NCBI GenBank assembly: GCA_005239655.1 | Contig: SBBP01000001.1 | Span: 1-7,130 of the forward strand | From: Candidatus Microgenomatus auricola | Lineage (GTDB): Bacteria > Patescibacteriota > Patescibacteriia > UBA9570 > XYC2-FULL-38-9 | Direction: 5' to 3' | Length of the DNA stretch: 7,130 nt | Shown here: piece by piece, positions 1-6,287 of the stretch | Layout: every line of letters starts with the position of its first letter | Numbering within the stretch: the stretch's first letter is position 1 | Made by a program: the position numbers and the translations under genes | The notes under the pieces: generated by a model | The model's input: only the letters and a program-made list of their open reading frames with translations | Told to the model about the DNA's origin: nothing | Database searches by the model: none

Positions 1-586
1 AAAGCACCTTGTCGCGGCCAAATGAAAAGATCGCTGCATCACCAAACGTTCCCACGAGTTGGCTACCGACGCCTGCTCCTAAACTGTGCGCACAGTCTTC
101 AATAAGAAAAATACCGTTGCGTTTGCAGAGTGCGGCAATTTCCTTGATGGATGCGGGCTGGCCAAAGGTGTGTTGGACGATGACAGCCTTGACTCGCCGT
201 GAATTGCTGATGAGTCGCTCCAGAGCAGCAACGTCGATATTGTATGTTGCATCGATATCGACATAGACAGGTGTTGCTCCGGCGGCCAGAATAGCATTCG
301 GCACGACGACGCAGGTCAATGACTGCAGAATCACCTCATCTTCTGGTTTGAGTTGTAGCGCACGAATGATCGAATGCAGCGCGGCACGGCCACTGTCAAA
401 GGTGAACGCATGCGAAACACCAAGGAGGTCACAAAATGCAGGCGCTAGGTCTTTTTCAGCCTGTCCGTGTAGCCAGTGTGGCCACGAGAAAGGGAGAAGA
501 TTCCGCAGTCCAAACACGGCATCGTTCCACTGCAAGTTCGGCGAGAGATCAGGCGTCGTCGGTTTGCGAAATGTACGGAGCAGCAT
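1..586 (-). CDS. DegT/DnrJ/EryC1/StrS family PLP-dependent aminotransferase (3' end outside the window)
   Basis: This is the N-terminal 195 residues of a sugar-aminotransferase-type PLP enzyme; the rest lies beyond the left edge. Family landmarks appear in order: SGRAAL (residues 65-70, cofactor phosphate region), PEDEVI (81-86), GATPVYVDID (103-112), HTFGQP (139-144), IEDCAHSLGA (162-171) and FSFGRDK (187-193). In the family, Asp164 would pair with the pyridine nitrogen of PLP. Lys193 lines up with the Schiff-base lysine, as in FSFHAIK of ArnB. Such enzymes usually transfer an amino group from glutamate to a keto group on a nucleotide-linked sugar in the cytoplasm; the substrate here cannot be told. 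The ATG at 586-584 lies 1 bp after the murF-like stop codon, with no Shine-Dalgarno motif, so translational coupling is likely. The N-terminus, about 45 residues before the fold begins, is longer than usual and rich in Trp, Pro and Leu. The family call is secure and the biological role is open. Confidence 0.93.
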   Translation of the reverse strand, partial: MLLRTFRKPTTPDLSPNLQWNDAVFGLRNLLPFSWPHWLHGQAEKDLAPAFCDLLGVSHAFTFDSGRAALHSIIRALQLKPEDEVILQSLTCVVVPNAILAAGATPVYVDIDATYNIDVAALERLISNSRRVKAVIVQHTFGQPASIKEIAALCKRNGIFLIEDCAHSLGAGVGSQLVGTFGDAAIFSFGRDKVL

Positions 587-587
587 A

Positions 588-2204
588 TTACGGCTGTATC
601 AATTCAGTGTACACGCGGTTGTAGATTCGCCCTTCAACCAATATGACGTCGTTCGGTGTAAAATCTTCAATGAGTGCGATCAGCTTTTGCGGACGATCCT
701 CGATGATAATTCGCTCTTCTTGGAGTCCGCCACTTTTTGCGGCATCCCACAACGGTTTTGCAAAATCGCCCTTGGTAATGATGAGCACATCAGCCACCTC
801 TCCTGCTCGCGACCCAACGGCTCGGTGGTGCGCATCCGATTCCGACCCAAGCTCTTGCATGCCGGGAGTGATGATAATTTTTCGACGCTCGCGGAAGATG
901 CGCAGATACTCAATCGCAGCCAAAAAACCATCGGGATTGGAATTGTAGTGGTCATCGATGACAAGGGCGTGATTTTTTCCTGACCGCAGATGCATAGTCC
1001 CTTCGATCGGTGTCAGTTTTTCAATGCCACGAACGATTTCGCGCAATGACATTCCAAGATGGTCGGCAACAACGACAGCCGCAAGAATGGACGGAATGAC
1101 CTGTTGGCCATGCAACTCCACACGGACTGGGAGTTTTTCTGTTCCGCAGTGCAATAGAAACTGGACTTCGCCCTGAGAGACCTGAATGCTGCTGGCAGAG
1201 ACATGAGCAACGTCTTGCGTAGAGAAGAATTTTTGTTTTGCATCCGTACGACTGGCAACATCCATACACAGTGGATTGTCGCGGTTGACAACGGCCAGAC
1301 CGGATGGTGGTAGGGATTCGTACAGCTCTGCTTTTGCGTGTGTGATGGCTTCTCGGCTTCCGAACAGTGCCAAATGTTGCTCCTTAATCGTCGTGATGAT
1401 TCCAATCATTGGTGAGACGAGGTTGCACGTTGATGCAATTTCACCAGGACGGTAGGCGCCCATTTCGACGATGAAGACCTCATGTGTGTCGTTGAGTGAG
1501 TCAAGAATCACTTGCGCAACGCCGATGTCCACATTCACATTTTTTGGTGTCGCAAGCACGGTGTACCGTTCGGATAGAATGGTTTTGAGGAATTCCTTTG
1601 TGGATGTTTTGCCGTAACTGCCAGTGACGCCAATCACGATCGGACGATGGTGATCGATTTTTGCTTTCGCGGCGTTGATGATCCGTTGTTTTTGCATGCG
1701 ACTGATCGGCTGCAGCACAAAGACCGCTGCAGTGACGGCGAGCGGAATGAGAACGAGGAGAATCGCCAAACTGAGTGAAGTGGCTGTCCATAACGCAAGG
1801 ATGATCGCTGTGCCAAAGACCACAAACCCAACACCGCCAGAGAGGAGAGCCGCTTTTATGGTCATGATGGGGAGGAGGGGAGAGCGTCCGTATTTGAGGG
1901 CCGCACATCCCAGGTAGATCGCAAAGCCGGTTTCACAGATGCGTCCTACGATCGAGGTTGGTGGAAGGGCAAAGGTAACGACCGTAAAAATTATGACAAA
2001 CAGAAACTCCATGACATTCCAGAAGTTTGTTGTGGTGTGGTGACCAGAGAGAGTGGATAGAAAGTCCGTCATTCGGTCACTACGGTATTCCTTTAACTGC
2101 CACAGGTACACCCAGTAGAGTGTTTTAAGAGCGGCCACAACCGTAAAGAGAGCAAGAAGTGCAACCGGAATCAGTGTCGTGAAAAAGAGCTCGAGGAATT
2201 GCAT
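588..2204 (-). CDS. Membrane-anchored MurF-like Mur ligase
   Basis: The protein has 538 residues. Residues 1-170 form a membrane module with about five hydrophobic segments (roughly 7-29, 63-82, 87-103, 112-137 and 138-164). Residues 188-538 form a Mur ligase core of the MurF type. Visible motifs are the P-loop GVTGSYGKTST (192-202), VEMGA (246-250), VNRDN (306-310), DDHYNSNPDG (417-426, matching DDSYNANPD of MurF) and MQELG (449-453). MurF joins D-Ala-D-Ala to UDP-MurNAc-tripeptide using ATP. The N-terminal domain of classical MurF, which binds the UDP sugar, is absent and the membrane module stands in its place. The substrate may therefore be lipid-linked or different altogether; that is inference. 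The C-terminal motif usually written LVKGSR reads LVEGRIYNR (522-530). The start lies 3 bp after the hydrolase stop codon, without a Shine-Dalgarno motif. The gene sits in the middle of a three-gene unit. The superfamily call is firm; the exact reaction is uncertain, so no symbol is given. Confidence 0.92.
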   Translation of the reverse strand: MQFLELFFTTLIPVALLALFTVVAALKTLYWVYLWQLKEYRSDRMTDFLSTLSGHHTTTNFWNVMEFLFVIIFTVVTFALPPTSIVGRICETGFAIYLGCAALKYGRSPLLPIMTIKAALLSGGVGFVVFGTAIILALWTATSLSLAILLVLIPLAVTAAVFVLQPISRMQKQRIINAAKAKIDHHRPIVIGVTGSYGKTSTKEFLKTILSERYTVLATPKNVNVDIGVAQVILDSLNDTHEVFIVEMGAYRPGEIASTCNLVSPMIGIITTIKEQHLALFGSREAITHAKAELYESLPPSGLAVVNRDNPLCMDVASRTDAKQKFFSTQDVAHVSASSIQVSQGEVQFLLHCGTEKLPVRVELHGQQVIPSILAAVVVADHLGMSLREIVRGIEKLTPIEGTMHLRSGKNHALVIDDHYNSNPDGFLAAIEYLRIFRERRKIIITPGMQELGSESDAHHRAVGSRAGEVADVLIITKGDFAKPLWDAAKSGGLQEERIIIEDRPQKLIALIEDFTPNDVILVEGRIYNRVYTELIQP

Positions 2205-2207
2205 ATG

Positions 2208-3008
2208 TTACGAGTATAAAAATGTGTCCATCTGTTCGGCGATTTCCTTGGCATGTGTGTACTGAATACCATGGCGTCCATCTTCAAAAATGGTGAGGGT
2301 CGCATTTGGAATTGTCTGTTTCATGTACGCACCATCGCTGACGGGGACCTTGGTATCGTTGCGTCCCCAAAAAATATATACGGGCTGCTGAATCGTGTGA
2401 AGCAGCTCAGTGACATCCTCAGCAATCACATTTTTGAAAGTTTCACGCATGACTCCCGTCGCATGAGCATAGTCAGTGCTTCCAATGAGTCGATATCCAA
2501 TCGTGCGAAGAGCAGGGAAAATTTTCCTGATGCCAGGCAGCAGCAGGACCGGTTTCATGATGGCAGCGACATGTTGAATAGCTGTGATTTTCGGATCGTG
2601 GTGTCGGATGCCAGCTGGTGCAATATAGACGATTTTTCTCACGCGCCCTGGATAGAGCGCAAGGAGTTTTGTGGCAATGCGACCACCGAACGAATGACAG
2701 ACAATGTCGATATTCTGAAGACCCTGTTCATCTAAGTATTTTACGACACATGTGCAATAGTCGGCGATGGACCAGGGAGTCGGGGGAGGGGGTGTGTTTC
2801 CGAAGCCTGGTAAATCGAGGGCTCTCCATTCTGAAAAGCGGCTCTGTCGTTCCAACAACGCCTCCCACAGTGGTTGAAACGATGTGGATGAACCACCCCA
2901 CCCATGCAAAAAAACCGTTGCCGGTTGTGTCGAGTCGAGACCACTGCGGTGTGTGACGACACTCAATGACAGGCCATCGATTGTTGTTGTGGTTTCTGTT
3001 CCGATCAT
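2208..3008 (-). CDS. Alpha/beta hydrolase
   Basis: This is a complete 266-residue single-domain alpha/beta hydrolase without signal peptide or membrane segment, so probably cytoplasmic. The oxyanion-hole motif HGWGGS is at 35-40. The nucleophile elbow CHSFGGR (104-110) has Ser106, the candidate acid is Asp218 in WGRNDTKVP (214-222), and the catalytic His246 is in DGRHG (243-247). A cap region lies at about 132-200. The elbow starts with Cys104 where most relatives have Gly, a small residue that should still fit. The closest style is the haloalkane dehalogenase/epoxide hydrolase/carboxylesterase group, but the substrate cannot be inferred. It is the first gene of a minus-strand unit with the MurF-like ligase and the aminotransferase, which hints at a role in envelope building or in removing a protecting group; this is only association. 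The ATG at 3008 is preceded 8 nt upstream by a -10 box, so the message may be leaderless. Confidence 0.93.
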   Translation of the reverse strand: MIGTETTTTIDGLSLSVVTHRSGLDSTQPATVFLHGWGGSSTSFQPLWEALLERQSRFSEWRALDLPGFGNTPPPPTPWSIADYCTCVVKYLDEQGLQNIDIVCHSFGGRIATKLLALYPGRVRKIVYIAPAGIRHHDPKITAIQHVAAIMKPVLLLPGIRKIFPALRTIGYRLIGSTDYAHATGVMRETFKNVIAEDVTELLHTIQQPVYIFWGRNDTKVPVSDGAYMKQTIPNATLTIFEDGRHGIQYTHAKEIAEQMDTFLYS

Positions 3009-3045
3009 CGGTTGATAGTATACTGAAAATGTCTTGAGATTTCAA
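3009..3045 (-). promoter_or_regulatory. Sigma70-like promoter for the hydrolase-murF-degT unit
   Basis: On the minus strand a TTGAAA -35 box (3045-3040) and a TATACT -10 box (3022-3017) are separated by exactly 17 bp; each matches the consensus at 5 of 6 positions. Only 8 nt lie between the -10 box and the ATG at 3008. Transcription would therefore start about at the initiation codon, giving a leaderless or almost leaderless mRNA. The octamer AGTATACT is a perfect palindrome, so a -10-like box also exists on the other strand but without a good -35 partner. Confidence 0.7.
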
Positions 3046-3062
3046 TGGACATGCACTACAAT
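3034..3062 (+). promoter_or_regulatory. Sigma70-like promoter for ftsQ
   Basis: A TTGAGA -35 box (3034-3039), a 17-bp spacer and a TACAAT -10 box (3057-3062) are read on the plus strand; each hexamer matches the consensus at 5 of 6 positions. The expected start near 3069-3070 would leave a leader of about 10 nt before the ftsQ ATG at 3080, with no Shine-Dalgarno motif in it. Its -35 box directly abuts the -35 box of the opposing promoter (3040-3045), so RNA polymerase could occupy only one of the two at a time. Confidence 0.65.
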
Positions 3063-3079
3063 ACCTCTACCGATCAAAT

Positions 3080-4297
3080 ATGTGGAGGCCGATTCGTGCA
3101 TTCATAAAATTTCGTCGTGTGCGTCGAATGAACGCGCAACGGCAACTCAATCCTCATCAACAGCGGTTTCGTTTATCGCAGTCGACAATTCCTCAGAACC
3201 GACAGCAGAGGAATCGGCTGCGTGTGGGCATTCCTTCTGCAGTGCGGGACTGGCTACGCAAGGATGGCTGGGCAATTGGTGGAACGCTTTTTTTGGTTGC
3301 CTTGACCACGTGGTACTTTGGTTTTTATACGCAGAAGTTTCATCTTAAAGACGTCACAATTGAAGGAGCACAGTTTATACCGGCTGAGGATGTGCGCACT
3401 GTGGTGGATCGGTATTTGAACAGCCGCATATTTGGAGTCGCTCCTCGCAACACCTTTTGGACGATGCGCGCCGATGCGATGGAGCTGTCGCTCACTGAGC
3501 AGTTTTCAGAAACGTACGCACTCGAGTCAATAGATGTAGAGAAGGATTTCCCAGATACGTTGATTGTGAAAATCGTTGAGCGCATTCCTCAAGTGACATG
3601 GGTCACGTCACTCGCTGACCAAGAAGGCTATTACACGGTTGATCGCGAAGGGCGAGTGACACAGGTGCTGACGAGCACAGCTGACGCCCGTTCGGAGTTT
3701 CCGGTTGTGCGCGACGTGAACCGAGATGTCGTTGAAGTCGGTACGCAGATCATCTCTGCTGAATACATTGCATTTTTGATGCAAATTCACGAGCAGCTAC
3801 CGGGTGTGACCGGTTTGAGCATTGCTTCATATGAATTTCCTGCAATCTCTTGCCAAGAAAAACAGTATGTTGCAGAAAAGGTCTTTGAACAAGAAATACT
3901 TGATTCTGCATCAGAGGAGTTTCGAGAGAAGAAGCGAGCGATTCAAGAGAAATTTCAACAAGGGCTGTTAACCGTGGACCAAAGCCTTGATGCGCTCGAG
4001 CTGGTGAAACAGGAAGAATTAGTGAATCTTGGGCAGGTGTCCGATCAAAGCGGCCATGAAGCACTCCAGTGGGCAACGACATATGTTGCCGCAGCCTGTG
4101 ACTACGTGACTGTTGGGCATGATCTACATGTCATCACGACTGAGGAAAGCGGTAGTTTTGCGATCTACATGGATTCGACTGTTGATCCACTGATTCAGAT
4201 TGAAAATGCTCGTTCTCTTCTTGTTGAGAAGATTTCAGACCGCACACAGATTCGTTACATTGATGTGCGTTTGATTGATCGTGCTTATTATCAGTAG
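3080..4297 (+). CDS. ftsQ: Cell division protein FtsQ/DivIB with a helical insertion
   Basis: The protein has 405 residues, well above the usual 240-290 for FtsQ. It has a basic cytoplasmic tail (1-62), one membrane segment (about 64-83), a POTRA domain (about 86-168, starting FHLKDVTIEG) and a beta domain closing with RYIDVRLIDRAYYQ (392-405), the typical FtsQ ending. FtsQ/DivIB is a single-span protein that links early and late divisome proteins (FtsB/FtsL) at the septum. Between the beta-domain segment ending near 255 and the one resuming near 346 lies an extra stretch of about 85 charged, probably helical residues. The only two cysteines, Cys258 and Cys340, bracket it. The ATG at 3080 keeps the whole basic tail; an in-frame ATG at 3128 is possible, but neither has a ribosome-binding motif. 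The gene is alone on the plus strand, diverging from the hydrolase unit and converging on the unit to its right. The FtsQ call rests on overall architecture and the C-terminal motif. Confidence 0.88.
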   Translation: MWRPIRAFIKFRRVRRMNAQRQLNPHQQRFRLSQSTIPQNRQQRNRLRVGIPSAVRDWLRKDGWAIGGTLFLVALTTWYFGFYTQKFHLKDVTIEGAQFIPAEDVRTVVDRYLNSRIFGVAPRNTFWTMRADAMELSLTEQFSETYALESIDVEKDFPDTLIVKIVERIPQVTWVTSLADQEGYYTVDREGRVTQVLTSTADARSEFPVVRDVNRDVVEVGTQIISAEYIAFLMQIHEQLPGVTGLSIASYEFPAISCQEKQYVAEKVFEQEILDSASEEFREKKRAIQEKFQQGLLTVDQSLDALELVKQEELVNLGQVSDQSGHEALQWATTYVAAACDYVTVGHDLHVITTEESGSFAIYMDSTVDPLIQIENARSLLVEKISDRTQIRYIDVRLIDRAYYQ

Positions 4298-4327
4298 GTT
4301 GAGCTAACGGTGAGCCGTAAAAAGCCG

Positions 4328-4369
4328 TGTGTCGTAATATGCGTCGTAAAACATATATTCTGCGACACA
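4328..4369. terminator. Possible bidirectional terminator hairpin between convergent genes
   Basis: A 7-bp stem (TGTGTCG at 4328-4334 with CGACACA at 4363-4369) continues, after a small bulge, into a 5-bp AT stem (4336-4340 with 4355-4359) with a 14-nt loop. Read on the minus strand it is followed 4 nt later by five T residues (4323-4319), as in a weak intrinsic terminator. Read on the plus strand there is no clear T run. It lies in the 73-bp gap between two gene ends, where a shared terminator is expected. The bulge and long loop keep confidence low. Confidence 0.35.
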
Positions 4370-4370
4370 T

Positions 4371-4970
4371 TCAATCGTTCGAATTCGTTCTTTCCCCTCT
4401 TCGCTGACTTCTGCTATAGAGGAGGTTATGCATAAAACGTAGAGACCACCGATTATAGCTTGCAATCCAGAGAATAGCGTTGATATATCGTTGGCGTTTT
4501 ACGGGGTCTGTCAATGCACGCTTTGAAAACTCTTGATCCTCGGGATCGCGTAAACCTTCATTCAGTGTCCGTAAAACGAAAAGTTTCTGTGAAATGGAGT
4601 GACTTTCCATACGTACATTCCCTGTGACTGCATCGTCAACGACCTGTGATATTTCCTCAAGCGTGTAGATTCGCAGCAATTGGTTGAGCTCATCAGCGGA
4701 CAGTGGCGTTTCCGCGATTTGAGCTTCTGGATGAAATGATTGCATAAAGTTGTCAACAATCATTGAAATCGGCAATGTCACTTCCCCCTTTTGCCTCGCT
4801 GTGAACCAGGTCATGAGGTAGCGGTTAAAATTGCTACGATCCGCGATGCCAAGCTTTACGGTATCACCATACCGTTCTTGTAAACAGCGCTGCCCCTCAT
4901 CACGAAATACTAAAAAACGCCTCTCTTCCTCAGTGATTGGCCGAGTGCCGCTTGGAGCTTCAGGGTGCAT
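4371..4970 (-). CDS. Hypothetical protein, 199 residues, predicted cytoplasmic and helical
   Basis: I do not recognise this family. The protein is hydrophilic, has no signal peptide or membrane segment, and looks mostly alpha-helical. The N-terminus is Pro/Glu-rich (PITEEERRFL at 11-20). The middle is acidic (about 82-120, with SADELNQLLR and TLEEISQVVDD). The C-terminal third is basic and aromatic (KRQRYINAILWIASYNRWSL at 158-177), ending in an Arg/Ser-rich tail (186-195) that could bind nucleic acid or acidic lipid. Its ATG follows the peptidase stop codon with no gap (TAAATG read on its strand), so it is almost surely co-translated with that gene. It ends in TGA, which argues against UGA recoding. 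It is the last gene of the gltX-peptidase unit. It is supported as real by the open frame, the tight packing and an ordinary soluble-protein composition. Confidence 0.8.
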   Translation of the reverse strand: MHPEAPSGTRPITEEERRFLVFRDEGQRCLQERYGDTVKLGIADRSNFNRYLMTWFTARQKGEVTLPISMIVDNFMQSFHPEAQIAETPLSADELNQLLRIYTLEEISQVVDDAVTGNVRMESHSISQKLFVLRTLNEGLRDPEDQEFSKRALTDPVKRQRYINAILWIASYNRWSLRFMHNLLYSRSQRRGERTNSND

Positions 4971-6284
4971 TTATGGTAAGTACGCTAACGGATCAACTTT
5001 AATTCCATTCGTGAGTATTTCGAAGTGCAAGTGTGGCCCTGTGGTGTACGCACCTGCACCAGGGGTATTTGGCATGCCGCCACTGTATCCAATCACCTCC
5101 CCTTGGAAGACATACTGATCAACCGAAACAGTAATTTGGCTGAGATGCAAATAGGCTGTGGCGAATCCGTCGTTTCCAGAAATCAACACCCATGCAAGAT
5201 CGTTGTTGCCTGGCCATACGGCACGTGTCACATAACCAGACATCGAAGCAGAGACCGCTGTACCAACCGGTGTCCCAATATCAATTCCACCATGCGCGAA
5301 GGCAAATGGATAGCCTGCACAGTGGAAGCTGCAGGTGATATTTTCTCTCCCCTTTCCACTCAGTGGCCACTCGAAGGTGACGGTGCCATCAAAAATTGCC
5401 TGCTCTTCGTCGGTGAGTTCGTCATTACTTGCATCCTCGTCTTCCAACCGTTGTTTGATTTCCTCACGTATGCGGTTGATTTTTTCCTGTGCATTCCGCT
5501 CGAGTGCAAGAATCTGGCCGTCAATACGTTCTTTTTCTTCTTGTACGCGCTTCGCCAATTCCTGAAATTTTGCTTCTGATATTTTTGACTCTTCAAGCAA
5601 CTCTCCCTGATTGTTTTCTTGCGCTAAAAGACTCTCGCGCTCCACTTCGATGTTGATTTTGTCTTCCGAGACTTCAGCTTTTTTTTCTTTCACTTCTGTA
5701 CGTCGTTCCTCGAGCTGCGTTTTTGTTCGTTGTGTGCGATTGAGCAGCGTTTGTACATTTTTTTGTAGACGCGCTGTGTATTCAACATCAGAGAAAAAAT
5801 CTGACAATGTGTTATTCCCTAAAGTGATTTCGAGGGTTGTTTTTTGCTCAAACTGATAGAGTTGACGAATGACATCTGCCAACTGTTCAGTATTACGGAC
5901 GATATCGTCTTCGGCTAAACGAATCTGTTCTTGCAGAGCTTCAATTTCCAACTGGAGAACGTCGATTTCCAGCTGATGTTTTTCGATTTCAACTCGTGAC
6001 TGTTCAATCTGTGTCTCCAGAATTGCAATTTGATTCTCGATTTTTTCCTGCTCCTTCGCTTTTTGTTTGATGTTTTCTTCGTAGACGTACAGCCGTTCTT
6101 CGAGATCGCGAACACTATCGGCCTTTTCAGTGATTTCGGCATTGAGGTCTTGCAGTGACGAATCTGACGTAATTTCATTCTGCACTAAATCTTCAAACAC
6201 ACTTTCATCAATGCGCGCAAACACTGGACCGTTGACCAGGAGGAGTGCGATTGCAGTCAGAACGATTCGCGTGGTGGAGTACAT
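4971..6284 (-). CDS. Secreted coiled-coil M23 family metallopeptidase (EnvC/NlpD-like)
   Basis: The protein has 437 residues. It starts with a signal peptide (hydrophobic core about 8-20, likely cleavage after VFA at 21-23). A long coiled coil follows (about 43-150 and 165-285, rich in Glu, Gln, Lys and Leu), with a break around LEITLGNNTLSDFF (151-164). The C-terminal M23 (LytM) domain covers about 303-437. Zinc ligands of the family are all visible: His331 and Asp335 in HGGID, and His420 in HLH (418-420), with His380 in AYLHL as a further active-site residue, so it should be an active endopeptidase on peptidoglycan cross-links. The architecture matches EnvC-type septal hydrolases or their activators, which fits the nearby ftsQ. 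Two cysteines, Cys318 and Cys322 (CSFHC), are the only ones and may form a disulfide. The start lies 3 bp after the gltX stop codon, with at best a weak purine-rich stretch (GAAGTAAG) ahead of it. Whether it cuts or only activates cannot be decided from sequence, though intact ligands favour cutting. Confidence 0.93.
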   Translation of the reverse strand: MYSTTRIVLTAIALLLVNGPVFARIDESVFEDLVQNEITSDSSLQDLNAEITEKADSVRDLEERLYVYEENIKQKAKEQEKIENQIAILETQIEQSRVEIEKHQLEIDVLQLEIEALQEQIRLAEDDIVRNTEQLADVIRQLYQFEQKTTLEITLGNNTLSDFFSDVEYTARLQKNVQTLLNRTQRTKTQLEERRTEVKEKKAEVSEDKINIEVERESLLAQENNQGELLEESKISEAKFQELAKRVQEEKERIDGQILALERNAQEKINRIREEIKQRLEDEDASNDELTDEEQAIFDGTVTFEWPLSGKGRENITCSFHCAGYPFAFAHGGIDIGTPVGTAVSASMSGYVTRAVWPGNNDLAWVLISGNDGFATAYLHLSQITVSVDQYVFQGEVIGYSGGMPNTPGAGAYTTGPHLHFEILTNGIKVDPLAYLP

Positions 6285-6287
6285 AAC

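Noticed and set aside
348..983. A 211-residue open frame on the plus strand, opposite the ends of the aminotransferase and ligase genes
   Set aside because: It spans the junction of two well-supported minus-strand genes, has a low-complexity Ser/Arg/Cys-rich composition, and shows no domain or ribosome-binding site.
2253..2735. A 160-residue plus-strand open frame opposite the alpha/beta hydrolase
   Set aside because: It is antisense to a hydrolase with full catalytic motifs, and its translation resembles no protein family.
3084..3088. GGAGG as a Shine-Dalgarno site for a later ftsQ start
   Set aside because: The GTG 7 nt downstream (3096) is out of frame with ftsQ and the in-frame ATG at 3128 is 40 nt away; GGAGG here is part of the Trp-Arg codons.
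4371..4373. UGA recoded as glycine, as in Gracilibacteria and Absconditabacteria
   Set aside because: The TGA ends the 199-residue gene just before the intergenic hairpin, the other genes use TAA or TAG, and no conserved motif is interrupted by TGA.
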